The notes below the pieces were generated by a model that saw nothing but the letters and a program-made list of their open reading frames with translations, did no database searches and was not told where the DNA came from. Position numbers and translations under genes: made by a program. A stretch of 47,437 bases of DNA from a virus: positions 1 to 47,437 of the IMG/VR virus record IMGVR_UViG_3300017963_001986; one strand, 5' to 3'. Below, one piece after another: positions 31,861-40,497 of the stretch (within the stretch, counting starts at the first letter, position 1; each line of letters opens with the position of its first letter).

Positions 31861-32240
31861 AAAAACTATCAGACGTTTTAATGAATCCGGAGGGAACTAT
31901 TGCAAAATATGGACAGGGACTGTCTGCCGATATTATCGAGATCATGATTGAAAACCCCAGCTTAGCACATGATATGCAGATGCAGATTGACGGAAAAAAT
32001 GTCATTCAGGACGATGATGGCGTTGACAAGTATTTTCTGCTCAAAGGTGACGGGATAGGTGAGACGTTAGTCCCGATGAAAGACAAATTAGTCCGTGGTG
32101 GTATGTACTGCAATTTTGAGGTGTACACGGAAAATGTTAAAGGTTTTCCGTTGATGAGATTAAGGAAGACCGAAAAGCAGATCACATACCAGCAAGGCGA
32201 CTGGATAACAGACTTTACAAAAGATGGGGGTAAAAAATGA
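31857..32240 (+). CDS. hypothetical protein in the replication operon
   Basis: 127 residues. An N-terminal helical part (LMNPEGTIAKYGQGLSADI) leads into a beta-rich domain (FEVYTENVKGFPLMRLRK). Coupled by ATGA overlaps on both sides, between the helicase loader and a nucleotidyltransferase. Family not recognised. Confidence 0.5.
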   Translation: MKKLSDVLMNPEGTIAKYGQGLSADIIEIMIENPSLAHDMQMQIDGKNVIQDDDGVDKYFLLKGDGIGETLVPMKDKLVRGGMYCNFEVYTENVKGFPLMRLRKTEKQITYQQGDWITDFTKDGGKK

Positions 32241-33019
32241 GTTTACCAAAAGAATTATTAAACAAAAACAAGGGCTTGAATGAATGGTCAATTATAACTG
32301 CTTATCGTGGTTCAATTGCACATGGAATGTATGTTCCAAAATCAGACCCGAACTCAATTGACGACAAGGATATTATGAGTATATGTATTCCGTCGATTGA
32401 TTATTATTACGGCTTGAATCAGTATGGTTCGAGAGGTACAAAAGAAATTATGTTCAATGAGTGGGATGTTGTTATATATGACTTTCATAAATTTATTCGG
32501 TTGTTAATTAAAGGTAATCCGAATGTATTGACAATGTTATGGCTTGAAGACAAACACTATATTAAATTAACTGAAATAGGAAAGCGAATTGTTGATAATC
32601 GTGATATGTTTGTTTCAAAAGATGTTTATTATTCTTTTGTTGGTTATGCCAAAGGTCAATTACATAGAATGACACATGGTGCGAATTTGGGATATATGGG
32701 AGCGAAAAGAAAACAGTTAGTTGAAAAATTCGGTTATGATTGCAAAAACGCCTCACATCTTGTAAGACTTTTAAGAATGGCTGTTGAGTTTATGAATGAT
32801 GGGGAATTGATAGTTGAGAGAAAACACGACGCAACTGAATTGCTTGACATAAAAAAAGGAAAGTGGAAACTTGAAAAAGTAAAACAATATGCAGATCATT
32901 TATTCCAATTGGCAGATTATTCTTATGCAAAATCAGAATTACCGAGATATGTAGACGCCGACAAAATAAATGCTTTTTGTGTCAGCCTGTTACAAGATTA
33001 TTTTGGGGGTAAAAAATGA
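32237..33019 (+). CDS. nucleotidyltransferase (polymerase-beta superfamily, COG3541-like)
   Basis: 260 residues. AYRGSIAHGMYVPKSD (22-37) with IDDKDIMSI (40-48) shows the G-S and D-x-D type catalytic pattern of the polymerase-beta superfamily; WDVVIYDFHKFIRLLIKGN (about 77-95) follows. The remaining part is helical (QLHRMTHGANLGYMGAKRK). This family adds nucleotides to unknown partners and is often carried by phages. It overlaps the genes on both sides by ATGA. Confidence 0.7.
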   Translation: MSLPKELLNKNKGLNEWSIITAYRGSIAHGMYVPKSDPNSIDDKDIMSICIPSIDYYYGLNQYGSRGTKEIMFNEWDVVIYDFHKFIRLLIKGNPNVLTMLWLEDKHYIKLTEIGKRIVDNRDMFVSKDVYYSFVGYAKGQLHRMTHGANLGYMGAKRKQLVEKFGYDCKNASHLVRLLRMAVEFMNDGELIVERKHDATELLDIKKGKWKLEKVKQYADHLFQLADYSYAKSELPRYVDADKINAFCVSLLQDYFGGKK

Positions 33020-33189
33020 TACACGATTTAAGAAAATACTCAACAATGGCAATGAACTATTTAAACGAACGATTAAAACTAAAGCGTCGTCGGTTGTGGG
33101 TGTTGAGATTTAAAGTATTTATCGGAATGTTAATTTTTTACTTGACTTTATATTTCAGCGTGTTATTATTCAATAAGATTTTTAAGTGA
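33016..33189 (+). CDS. small single-span membrane protein
   Basis: 57 residues, starting in an ATGA overlap. A basic N-terminal half (NERLKLKRRRLWVLRFK) precedes one membrane span (residues 35-52: FIGMLIFYLTLYFSVLLF). Its 3' end carries the promoter at 33142. No homology recognised. Confidence 0.6.
   Translation: MIHDLRKYSTMAMNYLNERLKLKRRRLWVLRFKVFIGMLIFYLTLYFSVLLFNKIFK
33142..33169 (+). promoter_or_regulatory. sigma-70 promoter inside the small membrane gene
   Basis: TTGACT (33142-33147), 16 bases, TATTAT (33164-33169). It would start near 33176 and drive the gene at 33199. Confidence 0.7.
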
Positions 33190-33198
33190 GGTGAAAAA

Positions 33199-33675
33199 AT
33201 GACAGAAAAAATCGAACCATTAACATTTGAAGAAAGTGAAGAAAGTGAAGAAAAACAATTTGAAACACCAGTAACCAATGCAAAAAAAATGATATTGCAA
33301 ATCCCTGCATATATCACAAAGTTTGAGTCAATGGCTCACGGTGTATTGAAACTTATTATACATACCCAAGAAGACGTTGACAAAGAAAGTACATTTAAGT
33401 TAATGAAGATGAAAGACCAGTTAGGCTGGTTATCGTTCGTTCAAAGAGAAGTTGACAAACAACAATATGAAATTGAACCACAGGACTTGATTGACTTACC
33501 ACCATTAAACGAAGTTCAATTTGATACAAAGAAAAGTACAAGTCAGCGGTTGCGTGATGTTCTGTTTGTGCAGTACACTAAAAAAGGTGGAAAAAAAGAA
33601 GACTTTGAATTGTGGCGAGTACGAAAAATGGAACGAATAATATCAGCAGAAAAAGAGAAAATCCCACAGGATTAA
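33199..33675 (+). CDS. hypothetical protein
   Basis: 158 residues. A Glu-rich N-terminus (FEESEESEEKQFE), then helical segments (KKMILQIPAYITKFESMA), and a C-terminal part rich in Lys and Arg (QRLRDVLFVQYTKKGGKKED). GTGAGGTG precedes the ATG. Not recognised. Confidence 0.5.
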   Translation: MTEKIEPLTFEESEESEEKQFETPVTNAKKMILQIPAYITKFESMAHGVLKLIIHTQEDVDKESTFKLMKMKDQLGWLSFVQREVDKQQYEIEPQDLIDLPPLNEVQFDTKKSTSQRLRDVLFVQYTKKGGKKEDFELWRVRKMERIISAEKEKIPQD

Positions 33676-33678
33676 ATT

Positions 33679-33921
33679 ATGAAAGACAAATATTTAACAA
33701 TACAAAAACTTATTGACATTTTGAATAAGTGTTCTGATAAAGACGTATCTCCTGTTCAATTCAAGTATAAAAATAAATTTTTGAAAATAGGTAGAATAAG
33801 TGCGTGGGAATTTAGTGCTGATATAGAAATAGAGTTGACAGATGGTAAAGAATTAGATTTTGGATTATTGAAAAGAAGCGCACTAAAAGAGATGGAAGAA
33901 ATTTTAAAGGATACAAAATGA
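33679..33921 (+). CDS. hypothetical protein
   Basis: 80 residues. A helix (TIQKLIDILNKCSDKDV), strands (FKYKNKFLKIGRISAWEFS, IEIELTDGKEL) and a final helix (FGLLKRSALKEMEEILK) suggest a small alpha/beta domain. No clear ribosome site. It overlaps the lytic transglycosylase gene by ATGA. Confidence 0.45.
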   Translation: MKDKYLTIQKLIDILNKCSDKDVSPVQFKYKNKFLKIGRISAWEFSADIEIELTDGKELDFGLLKRSALKEMEEILKDTK

Positions 33922-34514
33922 ACGCAGAAAAAGAAGTGAAAATTTGGCATAAATTAATCCCAATATTTATTTTGACCATTGGTTTGTTGCTTTGGAGTGG
34001 GCTCGAGATTTATAAATATAAAATGTATACAGCTGGAATTAGATTTCTTCAACAATATTATGATTCGTATGAATCGGCAAAAGAAGAAATAGACTCGGCT
34101 GAATATTTTGAGTTGGACTGGTTGAAAACTTCTGCAATGACGATGATTGAGAGTGGTGGACATCGGACGGCACGGTCAAGCGTCGCTTATGGATATAAAC
34201 AATTACACAGGAAATATATAACCGACATCAAAGGTTATGTTCACAAAATAGCAAAAATAAAAATGTCATGCAGTGTGTACTATACTAAGTTCAATATCTG
34301 GGGTGGTAATTTTCTGTTCCGTGATATACTCGACAACATGACAAGCGGCGTTGATAAGAACGATAGATTTAACCGTGCTTTGTTGATTTATAATATGGGT
34401 TATGGCGGGTTAAAGAGGTCACCTCATTACAAAGTTAATTATGCTTATTGTCGTCGCTGGTCACGATGGTACACAAAATTAAAATATGAGTGGGATGATT
34501 TTCCAAAATGGTAA
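33918..34514 (+). CDS. membrane-anchored lytic transglycosylase
   Basis: 198 residues. N-terminal membrane anchor (residues 13-31: LIPIFILTIGLLLWSGLEI), then a lysozyme-like fold with catalytic Glu78 in MTMIESGG, the AYGYKQLHRKY segment (90-100) matching the GLMQ region, and ALLIYNMGYG (about 156-165). It cuts the peptidoglycan glycan strands. The single span without a cleavage site fits a signal-anchor-release type endolysin, but a role in other steps is possible. It lies far from the holin. Confidence 0.7.
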   Translation: MNAEKEVKIWHKLIPIFILTIGLLLWSGLEIYKYKMYTAGIRFLQQYYDSYESAKEEIDSAEYFELDWLKTSAMTMIESGGHRTARSSVAYGYKQLHRKYITDIKGYVHKIAKIKMSCSVYYTKFNIWGGNFLFRDILDNMTSGVDKNDRFNRALLIYNMGYGGLKRSPHYKVNYAYCRRWSRWYTKLKYEWDDFPKW

Positions 34515-34849
34515 GACGAAATAAATACAACAACAAAAAAACAGAATACAACGGGAATATATACGACTCAAAATTAGAGGCGTCGTATGCTCAAGAGCTG
34601 GACATGCGACAACGAGGCGGGGATATTTTAAGATGGTCAGGACAGTTCAAAATGCCGATAGTTGTCAAAGGTCAAAAGATAGGTTTTTACAAAGCTGATT
34701 TTTTGGTTACATATTCTGACGGCATGGAAGAGATTGTTGAGGTCAAGGGCATGTGGACTGCACTTGCAAAGTGGAAATTCAAGATTGTCAAGGCTTTATA
34801 TCCACAGTTCAAATATACAGTAATTACAAAAGATTATTTCAAAAAATAA
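34508..34849 (+). CDS. DUF1064-like PD-(D/E)XK nuclease
   Basis: 113 residues. SKLEASYAQEL (Glu about 23), FYKADFLV (Asp about 63), MEEIVEVKG (ExK about 74-79) and a basic helix pattern are the features of DUF1064 and T7 endonuclease I-like phage nucleases, which may resolve branched DNA. It overlaps the gene before by 7 bases. It closes the replication block. Confidence 0.7.
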   Translation: MVRRNKYNNKKTEYNGNIYDSKLEASYAQELDMRQRGGDILRWSGQFKMPIVVKGQKIGFYKADFLVTYSDGMEEIVEVKGMWTALAKWKFKIVKALYPQFKYTVITKDYFKK

Positions 34850-34850
34850 C

Positions 34851-34878
34851 TTGACTTTTAATTTTAATATTATATGAT
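34851..34878 (+). promoter_or_regulatory. sigma-70 promoter giving a near-leaderless mRNA
   Basis: TTGACT (34851-34856), 16 bases, TATGAT (34873-34878). The start near 34885 lies about three bases from the ATG at 34888. Confidence 0.7.
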
Positions 34879-34887
34879 ATACCATGT

Positions 34888-37140
34888 ATGAAAATTACAT
34901 TCACAGAAAAACAGGAAGATACATTTTATATCGGTCCACGTCGATTGATGTTTCGACCGATGGAAACAAAAAACGAGTCTTCAGAAATTTGTCGATTACT
35001 GTTGGAAAAAAATCCATACAGGGGGTTAGAATTGGATAAGAGTCAAATATCACATATTCAAAAAACGCCAACAGATGTTATAATTGTCATGAAAGACGGA
35101 ACTATAATCAAACAGAGAAAACCTGAAGAAATAAAATATGAAAAAATCGTTCAAAAAATGGATAGAAACAAATTGCAGATTGCATTTTTTATGAAAAATA
35201 TAACGTCGCATTATTCAGGCGGTAGATACTGGGCGTGGTTATTGGCTCATATTATCGGTGAAGATCAAAATACTCAGGTTACGATAATAACAAATACAAT
35301 GCCTCCGTTCGGAGATAGTTTTCGTGAATACGAAAATGTTTTTATTTATTTGGCAGATAAAAATACAGATGTTACAAATATGGGGCGGTATATTCCGTAT
35401 AACGTTTTCGATTATGTTATAGGGGTTCCGATTGAGGGTGGAGTGTCTGCTGAATTGTACGCGAAAAAATGGAAAATCCCATATGCCTGCATGATATATG
35501 AGACGCCGAATTTTGTTCGTGATTATCGAGAGGGTTCAGACTCTAAAGACACATCATTTCAACCATATAGACAACCTATGTTTGACTGTAATGTGTTAAT
35601 CAATAATACTGAAATAGGAAAAGAATACGCCGATAAATGGCTCGGTTTTGTTACTGATAATAATGGCAATACTATTGAAACAGGGTTTGACAAATCAAAA
35701 TCAAAATGGTTATGGAACAGCACAAATACAAAAGTTATTGATAGTGTTGAACAGGAAGCAAATTCGGATCCAAAAACAAAACATGTTATATATATTGGAC
35801 GTGCTGTCACATTCAAAAGACAAATGCATATTGTAAAGGCGTTAAATCAGATAAAAAAATATAACTGGATTATTCATGTGATTAGCGGTGGCGCGAATAG
35901 TTTAGTTCAGGAAATGAAAAATCAGGCTCAAGGGCATGTTTCGATTGAATATCATTCTAAAGTTGATGATTATGAAAAATTCAGAATATTAAAAAAATGT
36001 GATTTGATGTTTTGGTTGACTAATTTTGAGGGATTCGGGATTCCGGCGATGGAAGCTATGCTTTGTGAAAAGATTTGTATATCTTATGAACTGCCGATAT
36101 TGAAACATATTTATGAAAATCATATAGTTTATTGTGATAGAAATAATATTGATGATGTTGTTAAGGCAACAAGAAAATGGATTAAAGACAGTCCTGAAAA
36201 AACAAAATTTATTCAGGAAGCAAAAGATCACGCTTTGAAAATTGCAGATCATGACAGAGTGCAAAAAGATTTTTTTGAATTAATCGGTCGAGAAAAAATA
36301 CAGGAGAAAAAAACTATATCGATATTACATGGAAAAAATCGTTATACTTTTGGGATGATTGTTTGTAACGGAGAGCAGTTTATATACGATAATTTAAAAC
36401 ATATATATGATGTTGCAGATCAGATTATTATTGTTGAGGGTGCTGTTAATGAATTACGTCCATTGATAGGATCATGTACATCTACCGACAGGACTTTGCA
36501 GGTTGCACGTGATTTTATAAACGATTATGATCGAAAAAATAAAAAAATAAAATTATTTACCAGTTCAGATCAAGACGATTGCTGGAACAGTAAAATGGAA
36601 ATGCAAAATCTGATTGCAGAGAATACTGATTGCGAATATTATATAAAACAGGATGTTGATGAATTTTATAATCTTTCAGGATTAATGGGCGAAATATTGA
36701 AATTATCAGAGCAACCGAATAAGATAATGATTAATTACCCGTCGTATCATTTTTGGGGTGACATTAATCATGTAATTAAAGGCGCAAATTTTAACGACAA
36801 ACAAACGAGAGTTTGGAAATGGAATAAAAATTACAGGCATCAAAAAACGTTTAATGTTTTTGTTGACATTAAAACAGGTAATCCGGTCGGCCCGAACAGT
36901 GCCAATACTATCACAGCAGAAGATCATATATTTCATTATTCGTATTTGTATACTAATTACATAAGAAAAACCATTTTGAAATATTATGAAAAAAGGGATC
37001 TTGGTAGTCATTCAGATGTATATGATGCGTTTATGTATCAGGATCCGTCGAGGTTGAAAGACGGTCGTTATGTTGTCGAGGTTGATTTAAAACATCCAAT
37101 TTCAGATGAGCTGTTAAAAAAATATATGAGAGGTAGATAA
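34888..37140 (+). CDS. two-domain glycosyltransferase (GT4-like plus GT2-like)
   Basis: 750 residues. After a 90-residue N-terminal part, residues 90-470 resemble a GT4-type enzyme (HVIYIGRAVTFKRQMHIVKA near 290, FEGFGIPAMEAMLCEK near 380). Residues 475-700 resemble a GT2-type enzyme (FGMIVCNGEQFIYDNL, then IIIVEGAV, and KQDVDEFYN as the metal site). Fusions of two transferases usually build a two-step glycan. The substrate is unknown. No ribosome site is visible and the promoter lies just upstream. It opens the glycan cluster. Confidence 0.8.
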   Translation: MKITFTEKQEDTFYIGPRRLMFRPMETKNESSEICRLLLEKNPYRGLELDKSQISHIQKTPTDVIIVMKDGTIIKQRKPEEIKYEKIVQKMDRNKLQIAFFMKNITSHYSGGRYWAWLLAHIIGEDQNTQVTIITNTMPPFGDSFREYENVFIYLADKNTDVTNMGRYIPYNVFDYVIGVPIEGGVSAELYAKKWKIPYACMIYETPNFVRDYREGSDSKDTSFQPYRQPMFDCNVLINNTEIGKEYADKWLGFVTDNNGNTIETGFDKSKSKWLWNSTNTKVIDSVEQEANSDPKTKHVIYIGRAVTFKRQMHIVKALNQIKKYNWIIHVISGGANSLVQEMKNQAQGHVSIEYHSKVDDYEKFRILKKCDLMFWLTNFEGFGIPAMEAMLCEKICISYELPILKHIYENHIVYCDRNNIDDVVKATRKWIKDSPEKTKFIQEAKDHALKIADHDRVQKDFFELIGREKIQEKKTISILHGKNRYTFGMIVCNGEQFIYDNLKHIYDVADQIIIVEGAVNELRPLIGSCTSTDRTLQVARDFINDYDRKNKKIKLFTSSDQDDCWNSKMEMQNLIAENTDCEYYIKQDVDEFYNLSGLMGEILKLSEQPNKIMINYPSYHFWGDINHVIKGANFNDKQTRVWKWNKNYRHQKTFNVFVDIKTGNPVGPNSANTITAEDHIFHYSYLYTNYIRKTILKYYEKRDLGSHSDVYDAFMYQDPSRLKDGRYVVEVDLKHPISDELLKKYMRGR

Positions 37141-37367
37141 TGGGTTTTGAATTTTATAATTTTTGGAAAAACTATCTAAATTATTGGACGTTATACAGGT
37201 TGCTATTTTTAGTTGATTTATATGATACAACAATAAAGCATGTGGAAATTTGTATTAATATATTGAATATTGATATTTTTGACTTTCAGTTAAATATATT
37301 TAAATACAATTGGACGGTAGGAATAATAATACTAAATTTTCAATTTTTTTGGGGATTTGAAAAATGA
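37140..37367 (+). CDS. hypothetical hydrophobic small protein
   Basis: 75 residues, very rich in aromatic residues and Ile/Leu (FYNFWKNYLNYWTLYRLLFL), maybe a membrane protein. One-base overlap with the preceding stop (TAATG) and ATGA-type overlap with the next gene, so it fits the operon, but it is short and biased by AT content. Confidence 0.4.
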   Translation: MGFEFYNFWKNYLNYWTLYRLLFLVDLYDTTIKHVEICINILNIDIFDFQLNIFKYNWTVGIIILNFQFFWGFEK

Positions 37368-37906
37368 AACAAATAAATACAATTGATTATTGGAACAACA
37401 AATATCAGCACAAATCAACCGGCGGAAAATGGGGAGAGAAGGGATATTATTTTTTACGTGATATTCTACCGAAAAATGAATCATTTACTCTATTGGATGT
37501 TGGATGTGGCAAGGGTGCCGGCATAGGATTTTTGCACCAGTTATTTCCAAAGGGACATATGGAAGGAATTGATTTCTCGGACCACGGAATTAAAATTGCA
37601 CGTGAGAAATTTCCTGTTCCTAATGTGAATTTTCATGTTAATGATGCCTATAAAGTTAAAGGCAATTATGATTATATATTGATGATTGAGGTTTTGGAAC
37701 ATTTCAGGAAACCTAATGATGTAATTGAAAATGCATTGAAAATATGTAATAAAGCAATTTACATTTCTATCCCGATTAATAACTGGCCATGTGATGAACA
37801 TATTTACGCATACGGAGATCCCAAAAAAGCATTCAGTGAATATGGTGCAGTTGAGATTGGCGATATTGACGGAAGAAAAAAAATAAAAATCGAGGTAAAC
37901 AAATGA
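37364..37906 (+). CDS. SAM-dependent methyltransferase
   Basis: 180 residues. Motif I LLDVGCGKGAGIGFLHQL (44-61), then MEGIDFSDHGIKIAREKF (motif II) and YDYILMIEVLEHFRKPND (motif IV region). This is a class I Rossmann methyltransferase of the small type. Substrate unknown; its setting suggests a sugar or glycan precursor. It overlaps genes on both sides by four bases. Confidence 0.8.
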   Translation: MKQINTIDYWNNKYQHKSTGGKWGEKGYYFLRDILPKNESFTLLDVGCGKGAGIGFLHQLFPKGHMEGIDFSDHGIKIAREKFPVPNVNFHVNDAYKVKGNYDYILMIEVLEHFRKPNDVIENALKICNKAIYISIPINNWPCDEHIYAYGDPKKAFSEYGAVEIGDIDGRKKIKIEVNK

Positions 37907-38232
37907 AAAAGAAAAAACAATTTGCAAAAGGTGGTTTAATAGAACAGCCAGTATCATTAACATTTCATTCCGCAGGGTTTGGTGATTTTAGTTTCGATGA
38001 AACAAAACCAGTAGTCTTATATGGAAGTGATGAATTTAATAAGAAACAAAAATTATATATGGCTTATGGTTATGGGTGTAAGAATAAGTCTGAAATATAT
38101 GTGGATAAAAAGGCTTTTCAGGTTGAACTTGAAAAATTAGGAAAAGACAAAGACTGGACTGGTGATATTGTAGGGTTTGAGTTAAAGCCGATATTCAAGG
38201 TTAAGAAAGAAGTCAAGGTGGTTAAAGTATGA
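37903..38232 (+). CDS. hypothetical protein
   Basis: 109 residues. N-terminal basic KKKKQFAKGG, then beta-rich stretches (LTFHSAGFGDFSFDETKPVV). The C-terminus repeats strand-like VKKEVKVVKV. Ribosome site GAGG lies in the preceding gene. Not recognised. Confidence 0.45.
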   Translation: MKKKKQFAKGGLIEQPVSLTFHSAGFGDFSFDETKPVVLYGSDEFNKKQKLYMAYGYGCKNKSEIYVDKKAFQVELEKLGKDKDWTGDIVGFELKPIFKVKKEVKVVKV

Positions 38233-38783
38233 TAGAGATAGTACATGTAGCACCTCGTTTTTGTAGGGAATCTATATTGAGGCATGGACTAAAACCATCA
38301 AAAGTTTTATTAGAGCATCATTTAAAAGTCTTTCATGAAGATAAAATTATTAAAAAAAATAATAATAAGATTTTATATGGATGGGTAAGTAATAATAAAA
38401 ATGATAAATTTATAAAAGATATGATTTTTTGTAAGACGTATATCACTCCGAGAAATAAAATAGCAAACATGATAAAAAATGAGAATCGTTTGAATAATTA
38501 TAAAAAATTATGTAAGAAAAATTTATATTTTACTGACAATATGATTTTTGATGTTTATAGATTCAATGTTAACACTCATTTAATACAAAATTATATTCAT
38601 CTTCAATTTGGAGACGATAATGATATTCATAATACTTTATGTGGTATGCCAACAGAGTTTGAACATGACGATAAGCCTCTGTTTATAACAAAGTATGGGA
38701 TTCCATCAGATGAAATCAATGTAGTCGGTTCAGCAAATTGGTATTTTAAAAATGGGAAAAATCATATAAAAATTATTCATTAA
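38229..38783 (+). CDS. putative ADP-ribosyltransferase-like protein
   Basis: 184 residues. It opens with IVHVAPRFCRESILRHGLKPS, a pattern of ART-like families (DarT, KptA and related toxins), where the His is followed by a helix and GLxPS. The later IFCKTYITPRNKIANM, MIFDVYRFNVNTHLIQNY and DEINVVGSANWYF match the strand and end pattern of those folds. The glutamate that would be catalytic was not identified with certainty. It may modify nucleic acid or a host protein. Placement is by motif only. Confidence 0.35.
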   Translation: MIEIVHVAPRFCRESILRHGLKPSKVLLEHHLKVFHEDKIIKKNNNKILYGWVSNNKNDKFIKDMIFCKTYITPRNKIANMIKNENRLNNYKKLCKKNLYFTDNMIFDVYRFNVNTHLIQNYIHLQFGDDNDIHNTLCGMPTEFEHDDKPLFITKYGIPSDEINVVGSANWYFKNGKNHIKIIH

Positions 38784-38795
38784 GGTGGTTAAAGT

Positions 38796-39863
38796 ATGAA
38801 AATAGTATTCAGTATAGATAACAAACGTAATAAGTTCATGGGTTATGAATCCGACAAACTCGGCGGTGCGTGGTATGTATCAATCAAGTTATGTAAAGAA
38901 CTGGCAAAACTCGGACACCGTGTCTATTCGTTTCAGAATTGCCCTAATGAAGACCCTCAAGGTGAAATGGTTGACGGTGTTAAAGTCGTTCATAGAAAAT
39001 ATTTAAAAGACTTTTTGAGTAAATCTCAAGTTGATGTATATGTCGGTCAAAGAGAAATTCCGATTGTACGGAAAAGATATAATATAAAACAGGTTTATTA
39101 TCATCTACATAACACACCCATGGCAGAACATCCGGGGAAACTACTGGAATGGTTGAAAATTGGAGCGATTGACAAGGTGATTTTCGTTAGTCAATGGCAT
39201 AGCGATTTAGCAAAAAAAATACCGGCACATCAAAAATATGTCATTCCGAACGGTACAGAAAAATTGACAGTCAAAGGACGCAAAAAAAAGAACCGTATAA
39301 TATGGGCTTCAAATCCGACAAGGGGTTTGAAAGTGTTGGCAAAAGAAATATTTCCAGAGGTTAAAAAACAAATACCGAAAGTTGAGTTGCATGTTGCTGG
39401 CGGTCATTCGATTTATGACAGGACACCGAACGAAGCAAATGGACAGGATAAAAAAGATTATTCATGTTTGTATGATGGTGATAAACTGAAAGACGGAATG
39501 TTTCATCATGGTGTATTGAATCAACAGGAACTCGCACAATTCATGCATGATGGGACTTTGTTGGTTTATCCATTGACAAACCGGAGTGAAACAGGCAGCA
39601 TAATAACCGTTCAATCTCAAATGTACTTGACGCCGTGTATAGTCAAGAATGAGTGTGTTTTTCCTGAATTGGTTAACGTGTCAAGAGGTATGGTTTTAAA
39701 TAATCTTGATGTTAATATGTGGATTACGACAATTGCAAATATGCTAAAAGACAACGAACTTTACAAATCAAAAAAAGACGGTTGTAAAAAATGGCGTTCA
39801 AAATACGAATGGAAAAACATAGTAAAAAATGTTGACAAGGATTTTCGGGGGTTTGTTAAATGA
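38796..39863 (+). CDS. GT4-type glycosyltransferase
   Basis: 355 residues. KLGGAWYVSIKLCKELAKLGH (25-45) is the sugar-acceptor loop and helix; IIWASNPTRGLKVLAKEI (about 169-186) and the late GSIITVQSQMYLTPCIV (about 268-284) mark the nucleotide-sugar side. The order suits GT-B retaining enzymes. A GGTGG ribosome site precedes it. Its stop codon overlaps the upstream part of the leader module at 39860. Confidence 0.8.
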   Translation: MKIVFSIDNKRNKFMGYESDKLGGAWYVSIKLCKELAKLGHRVYSFQNCPNEDPQGEMVDGVKVVHRKYLKDFLSKSQVDVYVGQREIPIVRKRYNIKQVYYHLHNTPMAEHPGKLLEWLKIGAIDKVIFVSQWHSDLAKKIPAHQKYVIPNGTEKLTVKGRKKKNRIIWASNPTRGLKVLAKEIFPEVKKQIPKVELHVAGGHSIYDRTPNEANGQDKKDYSCLYDGDKLKDGMFHHGVLNQQELAQFMHDGTLLVYPLTNRSETGSIITVQSQMYLTPCIVKNECVFPELVNVSRGMVLNNLDVNMWITTIANMLKDNELYKSKKDGCKKWRSKYEWKNIVKNVDKDFRGFVK

Positions 39864-39912
39864 GTATAATAAATAAAAATGGAACCCTGGGGTTCCAAAC
39901 GAGGTGAGAAAT
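39860..39912 (+). promoter_or_regulatory. leader module, copy 1
   Basis: TATAAT at 39865-39870 (weak -35), then a leader with hairpin GGAACC, loop CTGG, GGTTCC (39881-39896) and GAGGTGAGAAATG. The stretch is almost identical to copy 2 at 40098. Confidence 0.6.
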
Positions 39913-40039
39913 GGATTTTGTATTATTGACTCTGTATTTATTTAATTTTATTGTTGGTTGTTTTGTAAAACCTTGTAAATTTAGCATGCTTGCAGGGTGG
40001 TTATGTGCGTCAGTAATGGCTTTGCGTGGAATGATATGA
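39911..40039 (+). CDS. 42-residue membrane protein
   Basis: Short, with GAGGTGAG in front of the ATG. Two hydrophobic segments (residues 3-19 FVLLTLYLFNFIVGCFV; 26-42 MLAGWLCASVMALRGMI) suggest a small hairpin membrane protein. It stands alone behind a dedicated hairpin leader. Not recognised. Confidence 0.5.
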   Translation: MDFVLLTLYLFNFIVGCFVKPCKFSMLAGWLCASVMALRGMI

Positions 40040-40080
40040 AAATAATAGCACAAATAAACAAGTTATTAATAAAATAATGC

Positions 40081-40108
40081 TTGACTTTTCATTCGTAATG
40101 AGTATAAT
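40081..40108 (+). promoter_or_regulatory. sigma-70 promoter
   Basis: TTGACT (40081-40086), 16 bases, TATAAT (40103-40108). Start near 40115, four bases before a 16-base perfect palindrome. Confidence 0.85.
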
Positions 40109-40151
40109 AAATAAAAATGGAACCCCGGGGTTCCAAACGAGGTGAAAAAAT
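40098..40151 (+). promoter_or_regulatory. leader module, copy 2 with 5' hairpin
   Basis: GGAACCCCGGGGTTCC (40119-40134) is a perfect palindrome at the very 5' end of the mRNA, followed by AAACGAGGTGAAAAAATG. Copy 1 at 39860 differs at a few positions only. A 5'-terminal stem usually protects mRNA from 5'-end-dependent decay. Confidence 0.65.
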
Positions 40152-40497
40152 GGATTATGAAGACGCATTAAAAGAAGCTGGTGCAGAAGTTCTGTTGTAT
40201 GAGATGTTTGGATCTTATCAAGGTGATTGGTTGGCAAAAGTTAAATATAAAAACGTCGTTGGATGGGTTCATGGTTATTATGGCTCTTGTAGTGGGTGCG
40301 ATGCATTTGAAGCAGAGTTTGATTGGGGTTTTGATGATGAACCAGACTTTAAGGAGAGATTGGCAAAATTTGGACGACCATACCTAAATGATATGCTAAC
40401 ACAAGAGGAAGTGGAAAAAAAGTGTTCTAAAAATTTAGATTGGGATTGCAATGCACAAGAAATGGTTGACTATTTAAAAGAGAATAAAATTAAATGA
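40150..40497 (+). CDS. conserved small phage protein
   Basis: 115 residues from ATG 40150, chosen for the GAGGTGA site; an upstream in-frame ATG lies in the leader. The core VVGWVHGYYGSCSGCDAFEA is a conserved aromatic/Cys cluster seen in small phage proteins, with acidic strands (DWGFDDEPDFKERLAKFG). Function unknown. Confidence 0.6.
   Translation: MDYEDALKEAGAEVLLYEMFGSYQGDWLAKVKYKNVVGWVHGYYGSCSGCDAFEAEFDWGFDDEPDFKERLAKFGRPYLNDMLTQEEVEKKCSKNLDWDCNAQEMVDYLKENKIK

Noticed and set aside
39832-39870. TTGACA upstream of leader copy 1 as its -35 box
   Set aside because: It is 27 bases from TATAAT, too far for sigma-70; copy 1 has only a weak -35 region.
40117-40149. Upstream in-frame start of the gene at 40150
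   Set aside because: That ATG lies in the hairpin leader before the palindrome and has no ribosome site; the GAGGTGA at 40139 points to 40150.
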